The translations under genes and the position numbers were made by a program. Source: Rickettsiella endosymbiont of Aleochara curtula (GTDB lineage Bacteria; Pseudomonadota; Gammaproteobacteria; Diplorickettsiales; Diplorickettsiaceae). Taken from it: a stretch of 64,000 bases of DNA. Positions 8,648 through 18,500 of this stretch are shown one piece after another (the first letter of the stretch is position 1; each line of letters begins with the position of its first letter). Under the pieces are notes generated by a model. It was not told the DNA's origin. It worked only from the letters and a program-made list of their open reading frames with translations, and made no database searches. The stretch is taken from positions 1,366,001 to 1,430,000 of the forward strand of contig NZ_OZ034990.1 in the NCBI RefSeq assembly GCF_964030935.1, given 5' to 3'.

Positions 8648-9313
8648 TTAGGTATTCAGCAATAAGGATATTTCTTTTACTAAGCATTCAATACCCATCG
8701 CAACTTCTTTAATTGAACGAGCCAACATATAGGCCGGCGTGCTAACTAATTTATGGGTTTTATCCACGACACAATCTATGGCGGTGCATGGAATATGCTG
8801 AGCACCTAATTTTTCTAAAATCGCTGCAGTGGCTTTATCATCGCCTATGGTTATTTTGATGCCAGCGGGATAAAGTTTAGGTGCTAAAACCGGAGCAATA
8901 CAAATAAAGCCGGCGGGCTTTTTTGCTTCTACCATGGCTTTAGCAAATTTGAAAACATCTGCTTGTATGGAGTAATTTTCTTTATTTAAACCAAAATTAC
9001 ACAAATTTAATGCGGCGCCGAACCCTCCCGGAAAGATCATTGCGGTGTAGTCTCCGGCATTAGCTGAGGCAATGTCTTTAATTTTTCCACGTGCAATACG
9101 GGCGGATTCTTCAAGTATATTTCTTTTCGCATGTTCCTGAGTTTCACCATCGGCCATATTGACTACGCGGGTTTGAGGTATATTAGGAGCCAGACATTGA
9201 TAAGCTAATTCAGCGCGGTCTAAAGCTAATAAAGTCAGTGCAGATTCATGAATTTCACTCCCATCTAGGGCGCCGCAGCCTGATAAAATCACCGCTATAT
9301 TTTGTTTTTGCAT
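8648..9313 (-). CDS. elbB: ElbB, DJ-1/PfpI-like isoprenoid biosynthesis protein (glyoxalase-like)
   Basis: A 221-residue class I glutamine-amidotransferase-like protein. It has the ElbB start (AVILSGCGALDGSEIHE), the central GFGAALNLC segment after MIFPGG, and a nucleophile-elbow-like FICIAP further on. ElbB proteins were linked to isoprenoid synthesis and shown to have glyoxalase activity in E. coli; the physiological substrate is not settled. The start codon has a purine-rich GGAAATGCA leader. It is transcribed divergently from the arn operon and directly upstream of trmB. Confidence 0.88.
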   Translation of the reverse strand: MQKQNIAVILSGCGALDGSEIHESALTLLALDRAELAYQCLAPNIPQTRVVNMADGETQEHAKRNILEESARIARGKIKDIASANAGDYTAMIFPGGFGAALNLCNFGLNKENYSIQADVFKFAKAMVEAKKPAGFICIAPVLAPKLYPAGIKITIGDDKATAAILEKLGAQHIPCTAIDCVVDKTHKLVSTPAYMLARSIKEVAMGIECLVKEISLLLNT

Positions 9314-9407
9314 TGCATTTCCTCTCTAGAAACGTTATAAATTTGCCCTATTATTATGTTAATACACTATTTTCTCAACCCCTATCCAAAATAGGCAGTG
9401 GTAAAAA

Positions 9408-11228
9408 ATGTCGATCATTCAAACTAAGTCCAGTAAAGGAAGCTGGTACTTTGATTTAATCTTACTAACATTAGGTATTGCTTTAACATTCGGTTTATTT
9501 TTAGGAACTCGACCGCTTAGCGTGCCTGATGAAGGCAGGTATGCTGAAATTCCACGAGAAATGTTGGTTCTCCATGATTTTGTTACCCCGCATTTGAATG
9601 GGATTAAATATTTTGAAAAGCCGCCCTTATTTTACTGGCTACAAGCCGGTGCGATTAAAGTTTTTAACCCATGGATTACCCAATCAAAGCAGACATTGAA
9701 TGAGTCAAAAGGCCATCAATATTTGCCGTCTATCAGTGAATGGACGGTTCGGTTACCTAACGCTATCGTAGCATTATTAGGCTGCTTATTAGTTTACGCA
9801 TCGGGTCGAATTCTTTTTGAAAGACGCGCTGGACTATTAAGTGCCATTATTCTTGCTTCCAGTCTTCTCTATTTTGCATTAGCCCGCATGGTAACACTCG
9901 ATATGACCTTGTCGATGTGTTTATCTGGAAGTTTATTAGCTTTTTTGGTTGCAGCCAATCAGTCACCAAGTTTGCAGCGGCGGTTTTTATTTTATAGTGC
10001 CTACATGTTTGCGGGCCTTGCAGTGCTCACAAAAGGGCTTATCGGCATAGTATTTCCAATGATGATTATTGGGATATGGATATTGTTGACCAATCAATGG
10101 CGTTTGCTGAAACAATGTTATCTTGCTACTGGGATTTTACTTTTTTTACTAATAGTTCTGCCATGGCATATTTTAGTTCAATCTAGGAATCCTGAGTTTT
10201 TTCAGTTCTATTTTATTGATCAACAATTTTTGCGCTATTCCACTTTAATTGCGCAACGATATCAGCCCGATTGGTTTTTTATTCCAATTTTTATTGCCGG
10301 GTTTTTACCTTGGATATGTTTTTTACCTCAAGCCATAGTGAACCACTTCCCAAGGAATTGGCAACAATTTAAAGAAAAAAATAATTATATTTTTCTTTTA
10401 CTCTGGGTGGGGTTGATTTTTATTTTCTTTTCCTTTTCACATTCCAAGTTAATCCCGTATATTTTACCGATTTTTCCTGCTTTGGCTTTATTAACCGGCC
10501 ATTATCTTTCTACACACTGGCTACAAAACAAGGACATTAAATGGGGGTATATAGCGGTACCTTTGGTATGGTTGGGGTTAGGGGGGATAGGAATATTATA
10601 TTTAGCAAATGATGCGACTATTACCCTATCGCAGGCAGCGAGATTTTTTTTGATAGTAGGGTATAGTTTTTTCCTTTTAACTAGCGTTGTCGCGAGTTGC
10701 TTTACTCTTCTGAAAAAATTCAAAATAGCTTTTGCAAGCTTAGCAATAGGAAGTGTTATTAGCTTTCTGATTGTTTCTGTGGGTATTCCTCAACTGGATA
10801 CACGTTCCATCAAGCCTTTAGTGTTTGTTCTTAAGCCTTTATTAAAACCAGGCGATAAAATAGTGGCATACTATGATTATTATCAAGATTTGCCTTTTTA
10901 TTTAAAGCAGCGGGTATATACAGTTAATATTGGTGGCGAACTAACTTTTGGTATGCAACATCAAGATACTAGGCGTTGGATGCTACATGATGCTAATTTC
11001 TGGCCGATGTGGAAAAGTTCGCAGCAGGTTTATATGATAACTAGCAAAGAAGCCTATCAACAAATTATTAAACAAAAAAAATATTTAATTTATTTGCTTG
11101 CAAAGACGCCTTTAGATGTTTTACTAAGCAATCACGCTAGAGAAAAAAAGTATACTCACAGCAATGGGATTTTTGGCAACAAAAATTCAAATGCGAAGAG
11201 TAATGATAAAAGAGGACTAAAGAAATGA
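9408..11228 (+). CDS. arnT: ArnT-like lipid A glycosyltransferase (GT39/GT83 family)
   Basis: A 606-residue polytopic membrane protein with about 12 hydrophobic segments. Its first periplasmic loop carries PDEGRYAEIPREML and KYFEKPP, the conserved catalytic loop of ArnT and related undecaprenyl-phosphate sugar transferases. ArnT moves aminoarabinose from undecaprenyl phosphate to lipid A and so lowers binding of cationic antimicrobial peptides. The stop overlaps the arnC start (ATGA). The last ~18 residues before DKRGLKK (YTHSNGIFGNKNSNAKS and on) are encoded by a copy of the TATACTC repeat at 11151-11203, so the natural C-terminus has been replaced or extended. Confidence 0.85.
   Translation: MSIIQTKSSKGSWYFDLILLTLGIALTFGLFLGTRPLSVPDEGRYAEIPREMLVLHDFVTPHLNGIKYFEKPPLFYWLQAGAIKVFNPWITQSKQTLNESKGHQYLPSISEWTVRLPNAIVALLGCLLVYASGRILFERRAGLLSAIILASSLLYFALARMVTLDMTLSMCLSGSLLAFLVAANQSPSLQRRFLFYSAYMFAGLAVLTKGLIGIVFPMMIIGIWILLTNQWRLLKQCYLATGILLFLLIVLPWHILVQSRNPEFFQFYFIDQQFLRYSTLIAQRYQPDWFFIPIFIAGFLPWICFLPQAIVNHFPRNWQQFKEKNNYIFLLLWVGLIFIFFSFSHSKLIPYILPIFPALALLTGHYLSTHWLQNKDIKWGYIAVPLVWLGLGGIGILYLANDATITLSQAARFFLIVGYSFFLLTSVVASCFTLLKKFKIAFASLAIGSVISFLIVSVGIPQLDTRSIKPLVFVLKPLLKPGDKIVAYYDYYQDLPFYLKQRVYTVNIGGELTFGMQHQDTRRWMLHDANFWPMWKSSQQVYMITSKEAYQQIIKQKKYLIYLLAKTPLDVLLSNHAREKKYTHSNGIFGNKNSNAKSNDKRGLKK
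11151..11203 (+). repeat. Internally deleted TATACTC-family repeat inside the arnT 3' end
   Basis: The sequence TATACTCACAGCAATGGGAT and its continuation through TTTTTGGCAA is identical to the left end of the 126-bp copy at 25507-25632. It then jumps to the right end (AAAAATTCAAxTGCGAAGAG), lacking about 70 bp of the centre. It is translated in frame as part of arnT. A third copy lies inverted at 56624-56713. Confidence 0.8.
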
Positions 11229-12169
11229 ACAAGCCCTACATCAGTGTGGTTATACCTGTTTACAATGAATCTGAAAATTTGGAACAGCTTTACCAACGCT
11301 TAACTGTAAGCTTAGATAAATTAGATAAACCTTATGAGATTATTTTAGTTAATGATGGTAGTCAGGATGATTCTTATGAACGACTGAATGAATTGCAAAA
11401 AAGACGACCAGAGCAGATTCGCATAGTTCATTTTAATGGTAATTTTGGCCAGCATATGGCATTGATGGCTGGTTTGGAACGCGTCAGAGGAGAAATTATT
11501 ATTACTTTAGATGCCGATCTGCAAAATCCTCCAGAGGAAATTTCGCATTTGGTAAAATGCATTGAAGAAGGTCATGATTATGTCGGAGGCATACGAAAAA
11601 ATCGCCAAGATACTTTTTTCCGACGTTATGCATCAATACTAAATAATTGGCTGCGCTATAAGATGACTAAAATTCGTTTGAGCGATCAAGGCTGTATGTT
11701 AAGAGCTTATCGGCGATCACTTGTCGACTTAATGGTAGCCAGCAAGGAAACCTCTTTATTTATTCCAGCACAAGCTTATAGGCTTTCGATATCACCCACC
11801 GAAATTGAAGTTGGGCATGATGCACGTAAAGGAGGTCAATCCAAATATAATCTTTATCGTTTGCTACGTTTGAATTTTGATTGGATGACTAGTTTTACTT
11901 TATTACCTTTACAGATTTTTACTATGCTAGGATTGTTTATTTCAATCTTAAGCAGTTTCTTTGTTGTCTATTTGCTTTTACGACGGATAATTATCGGGCC
12001 CGAAGTGGAAGGTCTGTTTACGTTATTTGCAATAGTTTTTTTCTTAATGGGAATAATGTTGATGGGTTTAGGTATTATGGGTGAATATATTGGGCGTATC
12101 TATCAAGAAGTGCGCCATCGTCCCCGCTACGTCATTAGAAAAATTATTGATGATACAAATGAAGAGTAA
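11225..12169 (+). CDS. arnC: Undecaprenyl-phosphate aminoarabinose-type transferase ArnC (GT2)
   Basis: A 314-residue GT2 glycosyltransferase. The N-terminal domain starts SVVIPVYNE, has NDGS and the metal-binding TLDADLQNPPEE motif, and a QGCMLRAY segment; two C-terminal hydrophobic helices (about 230-285) anchor it in the inner membrane. ArnC transfers 4-deoxy-4-formamido-arabinose from UDP to undecaprenyl phosphate, and this lipid is then deformylated and used by ArnT. Its start overlaps the arnT stop by four bases, so translation is coupled. Members of this family also include dolichyl-phosphate-like transferases, but the arnT and arnA neighbours favour ArnC. Confidence 0.88.
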   Translation: MNKPYISVVIPVYNESENLEQLYQRLTVSLDKLDKPYEIILVNDGSQDDSYERLNELQKRRPEQIRIVHFNGNFGQHMALMAGLERVRGEIIITLDADLQNPPEEISHLVKCIEEGHDYVGGIRKNRQDTFFRRYASILNNWLRYKMTKIRLSDQGCMLRAYRRSLVDLMVASKETSLFIPAQAYRLSISPTEIEVGHDARKGGQSKYNLYRLLRLNFDWMTSFTLLPLQIFTMLGLFISILSSFFVVYLLLRRIIIGPEVEGLFTLFAIVFFLMGIMLMGLGIMGEYIGRIYQEVRHRPRYVIRKIIDDTNEE

Positions 12170-12232
12170 TAATTTTTTAGATTCCAACTTTATTTGCATT
12201 TTTAAAAATATAACGAGTTTAAGTAGTAAATT

Positions 12233-13252
12233 ATGAGTTTAAAAGTATTAGTGTTAGGCATCAATGGCTTTATCGGCAGTAGCCTACTGGAACATTGTTT
12301 AGCAAAAACCGATTGGCAATTAATAGGTTTGGATTTAACTGAAAACAAAATCAGTGATTTTCTTGAACATCCGCGTCTCCTTTTTAAAAAAGGTGATATG
12401 AATCAGGAAATGCGATGGATAGAAAAACAGATTCAAGAATGTGATGTTGTGTTACCTTTAGTGGCTATCGCAACACCGGCAAGTTATGTAAACAATCCTT
12501 TAGGTATTTTTGAGCTTGATTTTGAAGCCAATTTAAAAATTATTCGTCTGTGTGTTAAACACAAAAAAAGACTTGTTTTTCCTTCTACTTCTGAAGTCTA
12601 TGGTATGTGCACGGATGAAGCGTTTGATGAAGAGAGCAGTAATTTTGTATTAGGCCCCATCAATAAACCTCGTTGGATATATTCCTGTAGTAAACAACTG
12701 TTAGATAGAGTGATTCATGCTTATGGCTTGAAAAAAGAATTACTTTATACGCTGTTTAGGCCGTTTAATTGGTTAGGGCCTAAACTGGATGATCCACATA
12801 ATCCTAGGCGAGGAAGTTCGCGGGTAGTGAGTCAATTTATCGGAAATATCTTACGTGGCGAAGCGATACAATTGGTGAATGGCGGGCAACAACGGCGTAG
12901 CTTTATTGATATCGATGATGGAATCACTTGTTTACTAAAAATAATTGCGAATGAAAACGGATGTGCTGAGCAAGCTATTTTTAATATAGGAAATCCAGCT
13001 AACGATATTTCTATTCGTGAATTAGCTGAATTATTATTAGAATTAATTAAAACTTATCCGCTTTATGCAAATTATGCAGAACAAGCCCAATTACAAACAA
13101 TAAATTCAGATAATTATTATGGAAAAGGTTATCAAGATGTGGAGCGTCGTATGCCATCGATTAAGCGAGCTGAACAGCAACTTGATTGGAAACCACATAT
13201 TGATATAAAAACTAGTTTGAAGAAGATTTTAGATTTTCATCTATTGCAGTAA
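12233..13252 (+). CDS. arnA: UDP-glucuronate decarboxylase, ArnA C-terminal domain as a stand-alone protein
   Basis: A 339-residue short-chain dehydrogenase/epimerase-type enzyme. It has the NAD-binding GINGFIG at residues 9-15, a catalytic Tyr-x3-Lys in IYSCSKQ, and the ArnA-type stretch RRGSSRVVSQFI...QRRSFIDIDDG. It matches the decarboxylase half of E. coli ArnA; the formyltransferase half is absent. It would convert UDP-glucuronate to UDP-4-keto-pentose, the first committed step to aminoarabinose. It starts 63 bp after arnC on the same strand. The 3' end overlaps the convergent lpxK gene by 41 bp. ArnB, ArnD and a formyltransferase are not in this window. Confidence 0.87.
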   Translation: MSLKVLVLGINGFIGSSLLEHCLAKTDWQLIGLDLTENKISDFLEHPRLLFKKGDMNQEMRWIEKQIQECDVVLPLVAIATPASYVNNPLGIFELDFEANLKIIRLCVKHKKRLVFPSTSEVYGMCTDEAFDEESSNFVLGPINKPRWIYSCSKQLLDRVIHAYGLKKELLYTLFRPFNWLGPKLDDPHNPRRGSSRVVSQFIGNILRGEAIQLVNGGQQRRSFIDIDDGITCLLKIIANENGCAEQAIFNIGNPANDISIRELAELLLELIKTYPLYANYAEQAQLQTINSDNYYGKGYQDVERRMPSIKRAEQQLDWKPHIDIKTSLKKILDFHLLQ

Positions 13253-14204
13253 CTTGATTCAATATGGCATTTAAAAAATTGTTGTCTAACTCTGTTTTAG
13301 TTCTTAAGCACCAAAGCCGGGCATCAACAAAACCTACACATTTTACCGCATCTTTTTCGGTCATTATTATAATGGCATCCTTGCCATAATTAAAATCCCG
13401 TAGTTTAAAAAGATAATGATCCGGGAAGGGATGCTCAACGATCTTAAGGCCTAGTTTGCGTAAAGTCCTAAAAAATTGATCGGGATTACCTATGCCTGCT
13501 ACAGCATGTATTTTTTTTTCAAGAAAAAATTCTTTTGATTTTTTATTTTTAGTTTGAATGAGCTGATAAAAATAGTCAGGAATCAAGGAAAGTTTAAATT
13601 CGTTGGTCTGAGCCATTCCTTTGCTAATAACAAAATCAACGGAATTTAAGCGTGAGGCAGGTTCTCGCAAGGGCCCTGCCGGTAAACAAAAATTATTCCC
13701 AAAACGTCTATCGCCATCGACAACAACAATTTCTATGTTTCTACCTAAGCTTAAGTGTTGCAGACCATCGTCACTAATGACAATATTGCAATTCGAACGT
13801 TTCAATAGACTCTTAGTGCCGCGGCTGCGATCAGGATCGATGATAGTTGGACATGCCGTATGCCGAGCAATTAATAAAGGTTCATCACCCACTTCGCGGG
13901 CATTACTGTTTTGATGTACTAAGCAAGGAAAATGCTGCGTATTACCACCATAGCCACGACTGATAATTCCTGGTCGCCAGCCTTTATCTTTTAAAAATCG
14001 AGCTAATGCGATAACAACCGGTGTTTTACCCGTTCCTCCGACAGTAATATTTCCGACGACAATGACAGGGACTGAAAAATAATTTGTTTTTAAAATATGC
14101 AATTGATAAAATTTACGACGTAAAAAAATAACACAGCCATAAACGAGCGAGAATGGCCAAAGCAAATAAACCAAAAAGTTTTTTTTCTGCCAAATTTTTA
14201 ACAT
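13212..14204 (-). CDS. lpxK: Tetraacyldisaccharide 4'-kinase LpxK
   Basis: A 330-residue inner-membrane-associated kinase that phosphorylates the lipid A disaccharide at the 4' position. A hydrophobic N-terminal anchor ([20 protein letters not shown]) is followed by the P-loop [13 protein letters not shown], the ISRGYGG motif and SDDGLQH, all characteristic of LpxK. It overlaps the end of arnA by 41 bp on the opposite strand, so two lipid A genes are convergent. The upstream small membrane gene ends at its start codon (TAATG overlap), indicating co-transcription. msbA, a frequent neighbour of lpxK, is not here. Confidence 0.95.
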   Translation of the reverse strand: MLKIWQKKNFLVYLLWPFSLVYGCVIFLRRKFYQLHILKTNYFSVPVIVVGNITVGGTGKTPVVIALARFLKDKGWRPGIISRGYGGNTQHFPCLVHQNSNAREVGDEPLLIARHTACPTIIDPDRSRGTKSLLKRSNCNIVISDDGLQHLSLGRNIEIVVVDGDRRFGNNFCLPAGPLREPASRLNSVDFVISKGMAQTNEFKLSLIPDYFYQLIQTKNKKSKEFFLEKKIHAVAGIGNPDQFFRTLRKLGLKIVEHPFPDHYLFKLRDFNYGKDAIIIMTEKDAVKCVGFVDARLWCLRTKTELDNNFLNAILNQVTAIDENLKSSSN

Positions 14205-14347
14205 TATTTTTTTGGTATTAATGAAGTAATACTTCGCTTTTTCTTAAATAATTTATAATGCCGGATCAGGGGAGTTAACAGATTAATTAACAGAATTGCA
14301 GCCGTAGAGAGGTAGGCTATCCATAAATAGAAATGATAATCTTTCAT
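14204..14347 (-). CDS. 47-residue single-pass membrane protein, CcmD-like
   Basis: A short frame of 47 codons starting at ATG 14345-14347 behind a good AGGAAG ribosome-binding site and ending in a TAATG overlap with lpxK. The protein begins MKDYHFYLWIAYLSTAA, continues through one hydrophobic helix (about 8-27) and turns strongly basic (HYKLFKKKR). This pattern, an aromatic N-terminus with W-x-AY, one helix and a basic cytoplasmic tail, is that of CcmD, the small heme-exporter adaptor. No other ccm gene is adjacent, so the name is tentative. The ribosome-binding site, overlap and composition make it a real gene. Confidence 0.6.
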   Translation of the reverse strand: MKDYHFYLWIAYLSTAAILLINLLTPLIRHYKLFKKKRSITSLIPKK

Positions 14348-14359
14348 TGTAACTTCCTG

Positions 14360-15226
14360 TTATTTTATCTGTTGTAGCATAACATAATCTGGAGCAGCTT
14401 GCTTATAATCATTGTCAATAATATTTAATTCGCGGCTATTTGCTGTATGAGTGGCTTGAATCACTTGATAAGTTTTATTTAATGCTAATCTAAAAGCTGC
14501 TAGAGGATCTCGAGTTAATAATAAATGGCCTAAATATAGCGCTGAAAAAAGATCTCCCGTGCCATTGATAGATTTTGGAATGTTTGGAGTTGACATTACA
14601 GCGAGCCATTGTCCGGATTTGCTCGAAAGAAAAGCAATGGACTCATCAGAATTAAACTTATTTTTTTCTTTTAAGTTTAAGCTGGTTACGATGACAATAA
14701 GTATTCCTTGCTTATGAAAAAAATGCACTGCTTTTTTTAAAGCGTTTAAATTATCAATTTCTTTTTGATATAAATATTCTGCTTCAAAATGATTGGGCGT
14801 AATGATACTGGCTACCGTTAAACTTTGATTGCGAAAGAAATCCGGAATATCAGGTTTAACAAAGCAAGCTTTACCATTCGGTGTAGCCATTACCGGATCG
14901 CATAGATAAATAAGCTTAGGATTTGCTTGTCGAAATTTCTGCACGGTTTCAAGGATAACATGGCCAATTTCTTTATCACCAATATATCCGGATAAAATCG
15001 CATCACACTGTCTTGCTAGATCTAAGGAGACTAAGCCATGTATGACAGCACGTACTTGCTGTGCAGTGCAAATATTGCCTTGCCAATGGCCATAGCCGGT
15101 ATGATTGGAAAATTGTACGGTGTTGACGGGCCATACTTCAAATCCCATCGCTTGTAAGGGAAAGGTAGCCGCTTTATTCCCAACATAGCCATAACTGACA
15201 TGGGATTGTATCGATAAAATATTCAT
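14360..15226 (-). CDS. pdxY: Pyridoxal kinase PdxY
   Basis: A 288-residue ribokinase-family enzyme that phosphorylates pyridoxal to PLP in the B6 salvage pathway. It begins MNILSIQSHVSYGYVGN, the usual PdxY start, has the NTVQFSNHTGYG substrate loop and the GTGDLF anion-hole motif with the catalytic aspartate. The Shine-Dalgarno region reads GAGAGAGGTCTA, which resembles the end sequence of the 144-bp repeat elements (AAGAGGTCTA) and may be a remnant of one. It probably forms one transcript with the small membrane gene and lpxK downstream (12-bp gap). Confidence 0.93.
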   Translation of the reverse strand: MNILSIQSHVSYGYVGNKAATFPLQAMGFEVWPVNTVQFSNHTGYGHWQGNICTAQQVRAVIHGLVSLDLARQCDAILSGYIGDKEIGHVILETVQKFRQANPKLIYLCDPVMATPNGKACFVKPDIPDFFRNQSLTVASIITPNHFEAEYLYQKEIDNLNALKKAVHFFHKQGILIVIVTSLNLKEKNKFNSDESIAFLSSKSGQWLAVMSTPNIPKSINGTGDLFSALYLGHLLLTRDPLAAFRLALNKTYQVIQATHTANSRELNIIDNDYKQAAPDYVMLQQIK

Positions 15227-15276
15227 TAGACCTCTCTCAGCAAAAGCCTAGTCATTTTTTTATCTTCTTGCAAATA

Positions 15277-15353
15277 TGGCGCCCCAGGCCGGATTCGAAC
15301 CGGCGACCTGTCCCTTAGGAGGGGACCGCGCTATCCAACTGTGCCACCGGGGC
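15277..15353 (-). tRNA. tRNA-Arg (anticodon CCU)
   Basis: On the minus strand the acceptor GCCCCGG pairs with CTGGGGC, followed by discriminator G and encoded CCA. The anticodon stem TCCCC/GGGGA-type pairing surrounds loop CTCCTAA, giving CCU for AGG codons. The T arm is CCGG-TTCGAAT-CCGG. It lies between pdxY and the giant toxin-like gene. No direct-repeat attachment site was found beside it. Confidence 0.95.
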
Positions 15354-15594
15354 AAATAAATAACCGATATTATACGCCGACATTCTGATTTGAGAATCGA
15401 TAATTTATTTAAAGAAATTAATTAATGATCATTTTAGATAGTAAAAAGTTTTTTATTAAATAACTTAGTTAATTTTTTTTTTAAATAATAAAAAATTTTA
15501 AAAAAAACTATTCAAAAATAAAATTTTTATATATATTGCGCCGCTGTTTATAAATAAAAAACTATCTAATTATTTTTATGGAGAAAACAAAAAA

Positions 15595-18500
15595 ATGCCA
15601 TCCTATACAGCTATTTCAAAATCAGATTTTGATGACAGATATAGCAAATTATCAGAAGTTGTAAATAGGGAATATAATTTGGATACACCCTTCTTGGATT
15701 CACTCCTTCCTTTATTTAGTTCAAATATTAATAAGCTAACGACTCAAGAAGATCTCGATAAAAAATTTTTTGTTTTAAATAAAGACGAAAATTACAAGTC
15801 TTTTTTACATAAGGCTGCAGCAGAAAACAATCTTAGACTTATAATTTACCTTGAAAAAACGAACCATGATATTGATCTGACGGATGGATTGCATAGAACA
15901 GCTTTATATGTAGCGTGTGATCAATTAAAGCTTAATGCTGTGCAGGCATTACTATTACGTGGTGCAAATCCTAACATAGGGAATACTCAATTAGTGGCCG
16001 GGATTCGAGGCGACAGAACTCCCCTCAATGCGGTTATCAATTCTGAACTTATTGATTCTAGTCTTGTTGTGGCTAATGCAAATAACGAGCGAATTGCAGC
16101 GATTATTACCAAAAAACTTATTGACGCAGGAGCCGATGTTAATCTACAAACGGGCGAGGAGAATTTTTCTGCATTACATCGTGCGATTTTAAATAGAAAG
16201 CCTTTAATTCTACAAGAAATAATCAATTCAGATAAAGCAAATTATGAACTTGTTAGCAATGACAGAGATACCATTTTGCATATGTTGGTTGATTATAGAA
16301 GTAAGGATGAAAAAGAAAATGGGCAAGCTAAGATGCATGAAGAGAAGCAGATGCTCGATCTGCTTTTACCACATATCAATAGTATTGATGAGCAAGATAA
16401 AAATGGGAATACGGCGCTGCATACAGCAGTCATTAATAGTAATGTGGATGTAGTAGAAACATTGTATAAAAAAGATTATTTTTTTACTGGAATTGAAAAA
16501 CTTTTTCGAATACCAAACAATAATGGAAACACAGTTTTACATTTAGCGATTCAAGAAGCTCATCGAGGACCGAAAATATTAGCACTGTTAATGAGAGTCG
16601 CTACGGAAGATGATTTAAACGCTAAAAATAACGCGGGCGAATCCCCTAAAGAATTGGCGATTCGTTTAATTAATCAAAGGGTATCATTGCAAAATTTACT
16701 GCAAAATATAACAATCGGAAAAGAAAATCTAGATGACGCAATAGTCGAACATGGGTCCGAGATTGATGAATTAAATGCACTTAGAGATGTAAATCAATTA
16801 AAAGAAGCGTTAATAGAATTAAATGAATATAAGTTAAATGGTCAATCGATACACAACAAAGCTTCAAAACAATTCACCGTTAACATTGAGTATGTCATTC
16901 ACTTAATAGATGAAGTAAATAAAAATCATGCTTCTTTGTTTACCGATAATTTAAATAGTTTAAGTGCTTTGAAAAATATCGTGGCGACGACACATCAATT
17001 TGTTATGGGAGCCACTACGGAGTTTAAGGAGATTTTTGAGGATACTTATCTCAATTCATTAAACAGTGTGCAACAAACTGAATACCTTGCATGGAAAAAT
17101 GAACAATTAAAATTACCGAGTAGTTTTTTAAATCAAGAAATTATTGATCCCAACTTGCTTAATGCTCACAGCGAACATTATTTTGTGGCAGGTGAGTTGG
17201 CATATCGGGATGGCTTTAATTTTTATAACCAAGGCAATTATGACGAAGCCATACGCAGACTGCGTGTATCGACGGTGGCGTTTAGGACACACTATCCTCA
17301 GCATCGTGCATTAGCTAATAGTTATCTGCAGTTGGGTAAAGCCTATCAAGCAAAAAATGATCTCATAAATGCGCGAGAAAATTTCAAGAAAAGTATCAAT
17401 ATTTATACCCATTTAAAGGAATACTCTGAGCTTGAAACGACTTATCAAAATTTAGCGGAGACTTATATCAATGACAGAAAAGCAGCTCTCGATTATGAAA
17501 CTGATAATCAGAATAAACTGCTTGCAAATTCAGAGACTGAAAAGTTACAAGCACATTTAGCTTTAGCCGGTCTTTACAAACAAATTAAGGAACATCCTGA
17601 TGCTTTTTCTTTATTAGAAGATGATTTAAGTGCGTACGAATCTTTTCATTACAAAGAATCCTATAAACTTACCCAAGGAAATCTGGATAACGATGCCCAT
17701 GTAGTTTTGCAGAGTGAGTTTGGAATAGCTCAACATGAAAAATTAGGTACCTATAATATCAAACAATGTGTTGCTGTGATTGTCTATGATCCATTTACGC
17801 AAAAAGTAGTTTTATCACATTTTGATAAATTTTCTGGGCCATTAAGTTTTATTGACCAAATTCGCCAGGAATTTCCTGGGGAATCGAAGTTAGATTTTTA
17901 TCTCACTGGAGGTCGAGATCGTGAGGTTGGAAAACAAATATCTGATAGCAATATTGATCAGGTTCTCAAACAAATATATGCCTACAAAGAGCGTTTTGAT
18001 ATTAAGGCAACCGACATTGGGGATAAATTTTCTCCCGAAGCGATAGTATTTGATGTGGAATCCAGAGAATTAAGACAGGGCATGCCTAATCATCCTGACT
18101 CTAGTCTTAATTCAAGAGTAGCCAATTTTCTAATACAAGAGAGAAAAGATGATTATTTACGCCCACCCAATGTTGTAGATTTTACTAAAAGTGAAATAGA
18201 AAGAACGAAAACTTTTACTCAAGAGCAGGAAGAGAAAATTAATGGGGAGTATACAGATTTTGAACAAGAAATAGATCAAACCCAAGGCTGGAATCATGAT
18301 TCAAAATTTTTCCTTTTAATGGAGTCGAAGAAAGAGGTAGCTGGATTCAACCCAGATTTTAATACAGGATTATTAAGAAAACACCACTATAGTGGTGCGC
18401 CTGTATACTATCAACCGGGTTTACCTCCTTTGGCTCGACCGAATGAAGAAAATGGTTTAAATGCATTGGATAATCTACATATAGATGAACAGTTGAATAA

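Noticed and set aside
8637-8687. Upstream start of trmB at 8687
   Set aside because: It would overlap elbB by 40 bp and add 17 residues not expected of TrmB; the ATG at 8636 matches the family N-terminus.
12233-13252. Generic nucleotide-sugar epimerase
   Set aside because: The ArnA-type motifs and the arnT-arnC neighbours make the decarboxylase call better than a generic epimerase.
15277-15594. tRNA-Arg(CCU) beside the giant toxin gene as a genomic-island attachment site
   Set aside because: The giant gene lies on the 5' side of the tRNA, not the 3' side normally used for integration. No direct repeat of the tRNA end and no integrase was found.
16244-16453. Alternative-frame ORFs within the giant gene and other large genes
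   Set aside because: They lie in other frames of clear coding sequences, lack ribosome-binding sites and show no domain pattern.
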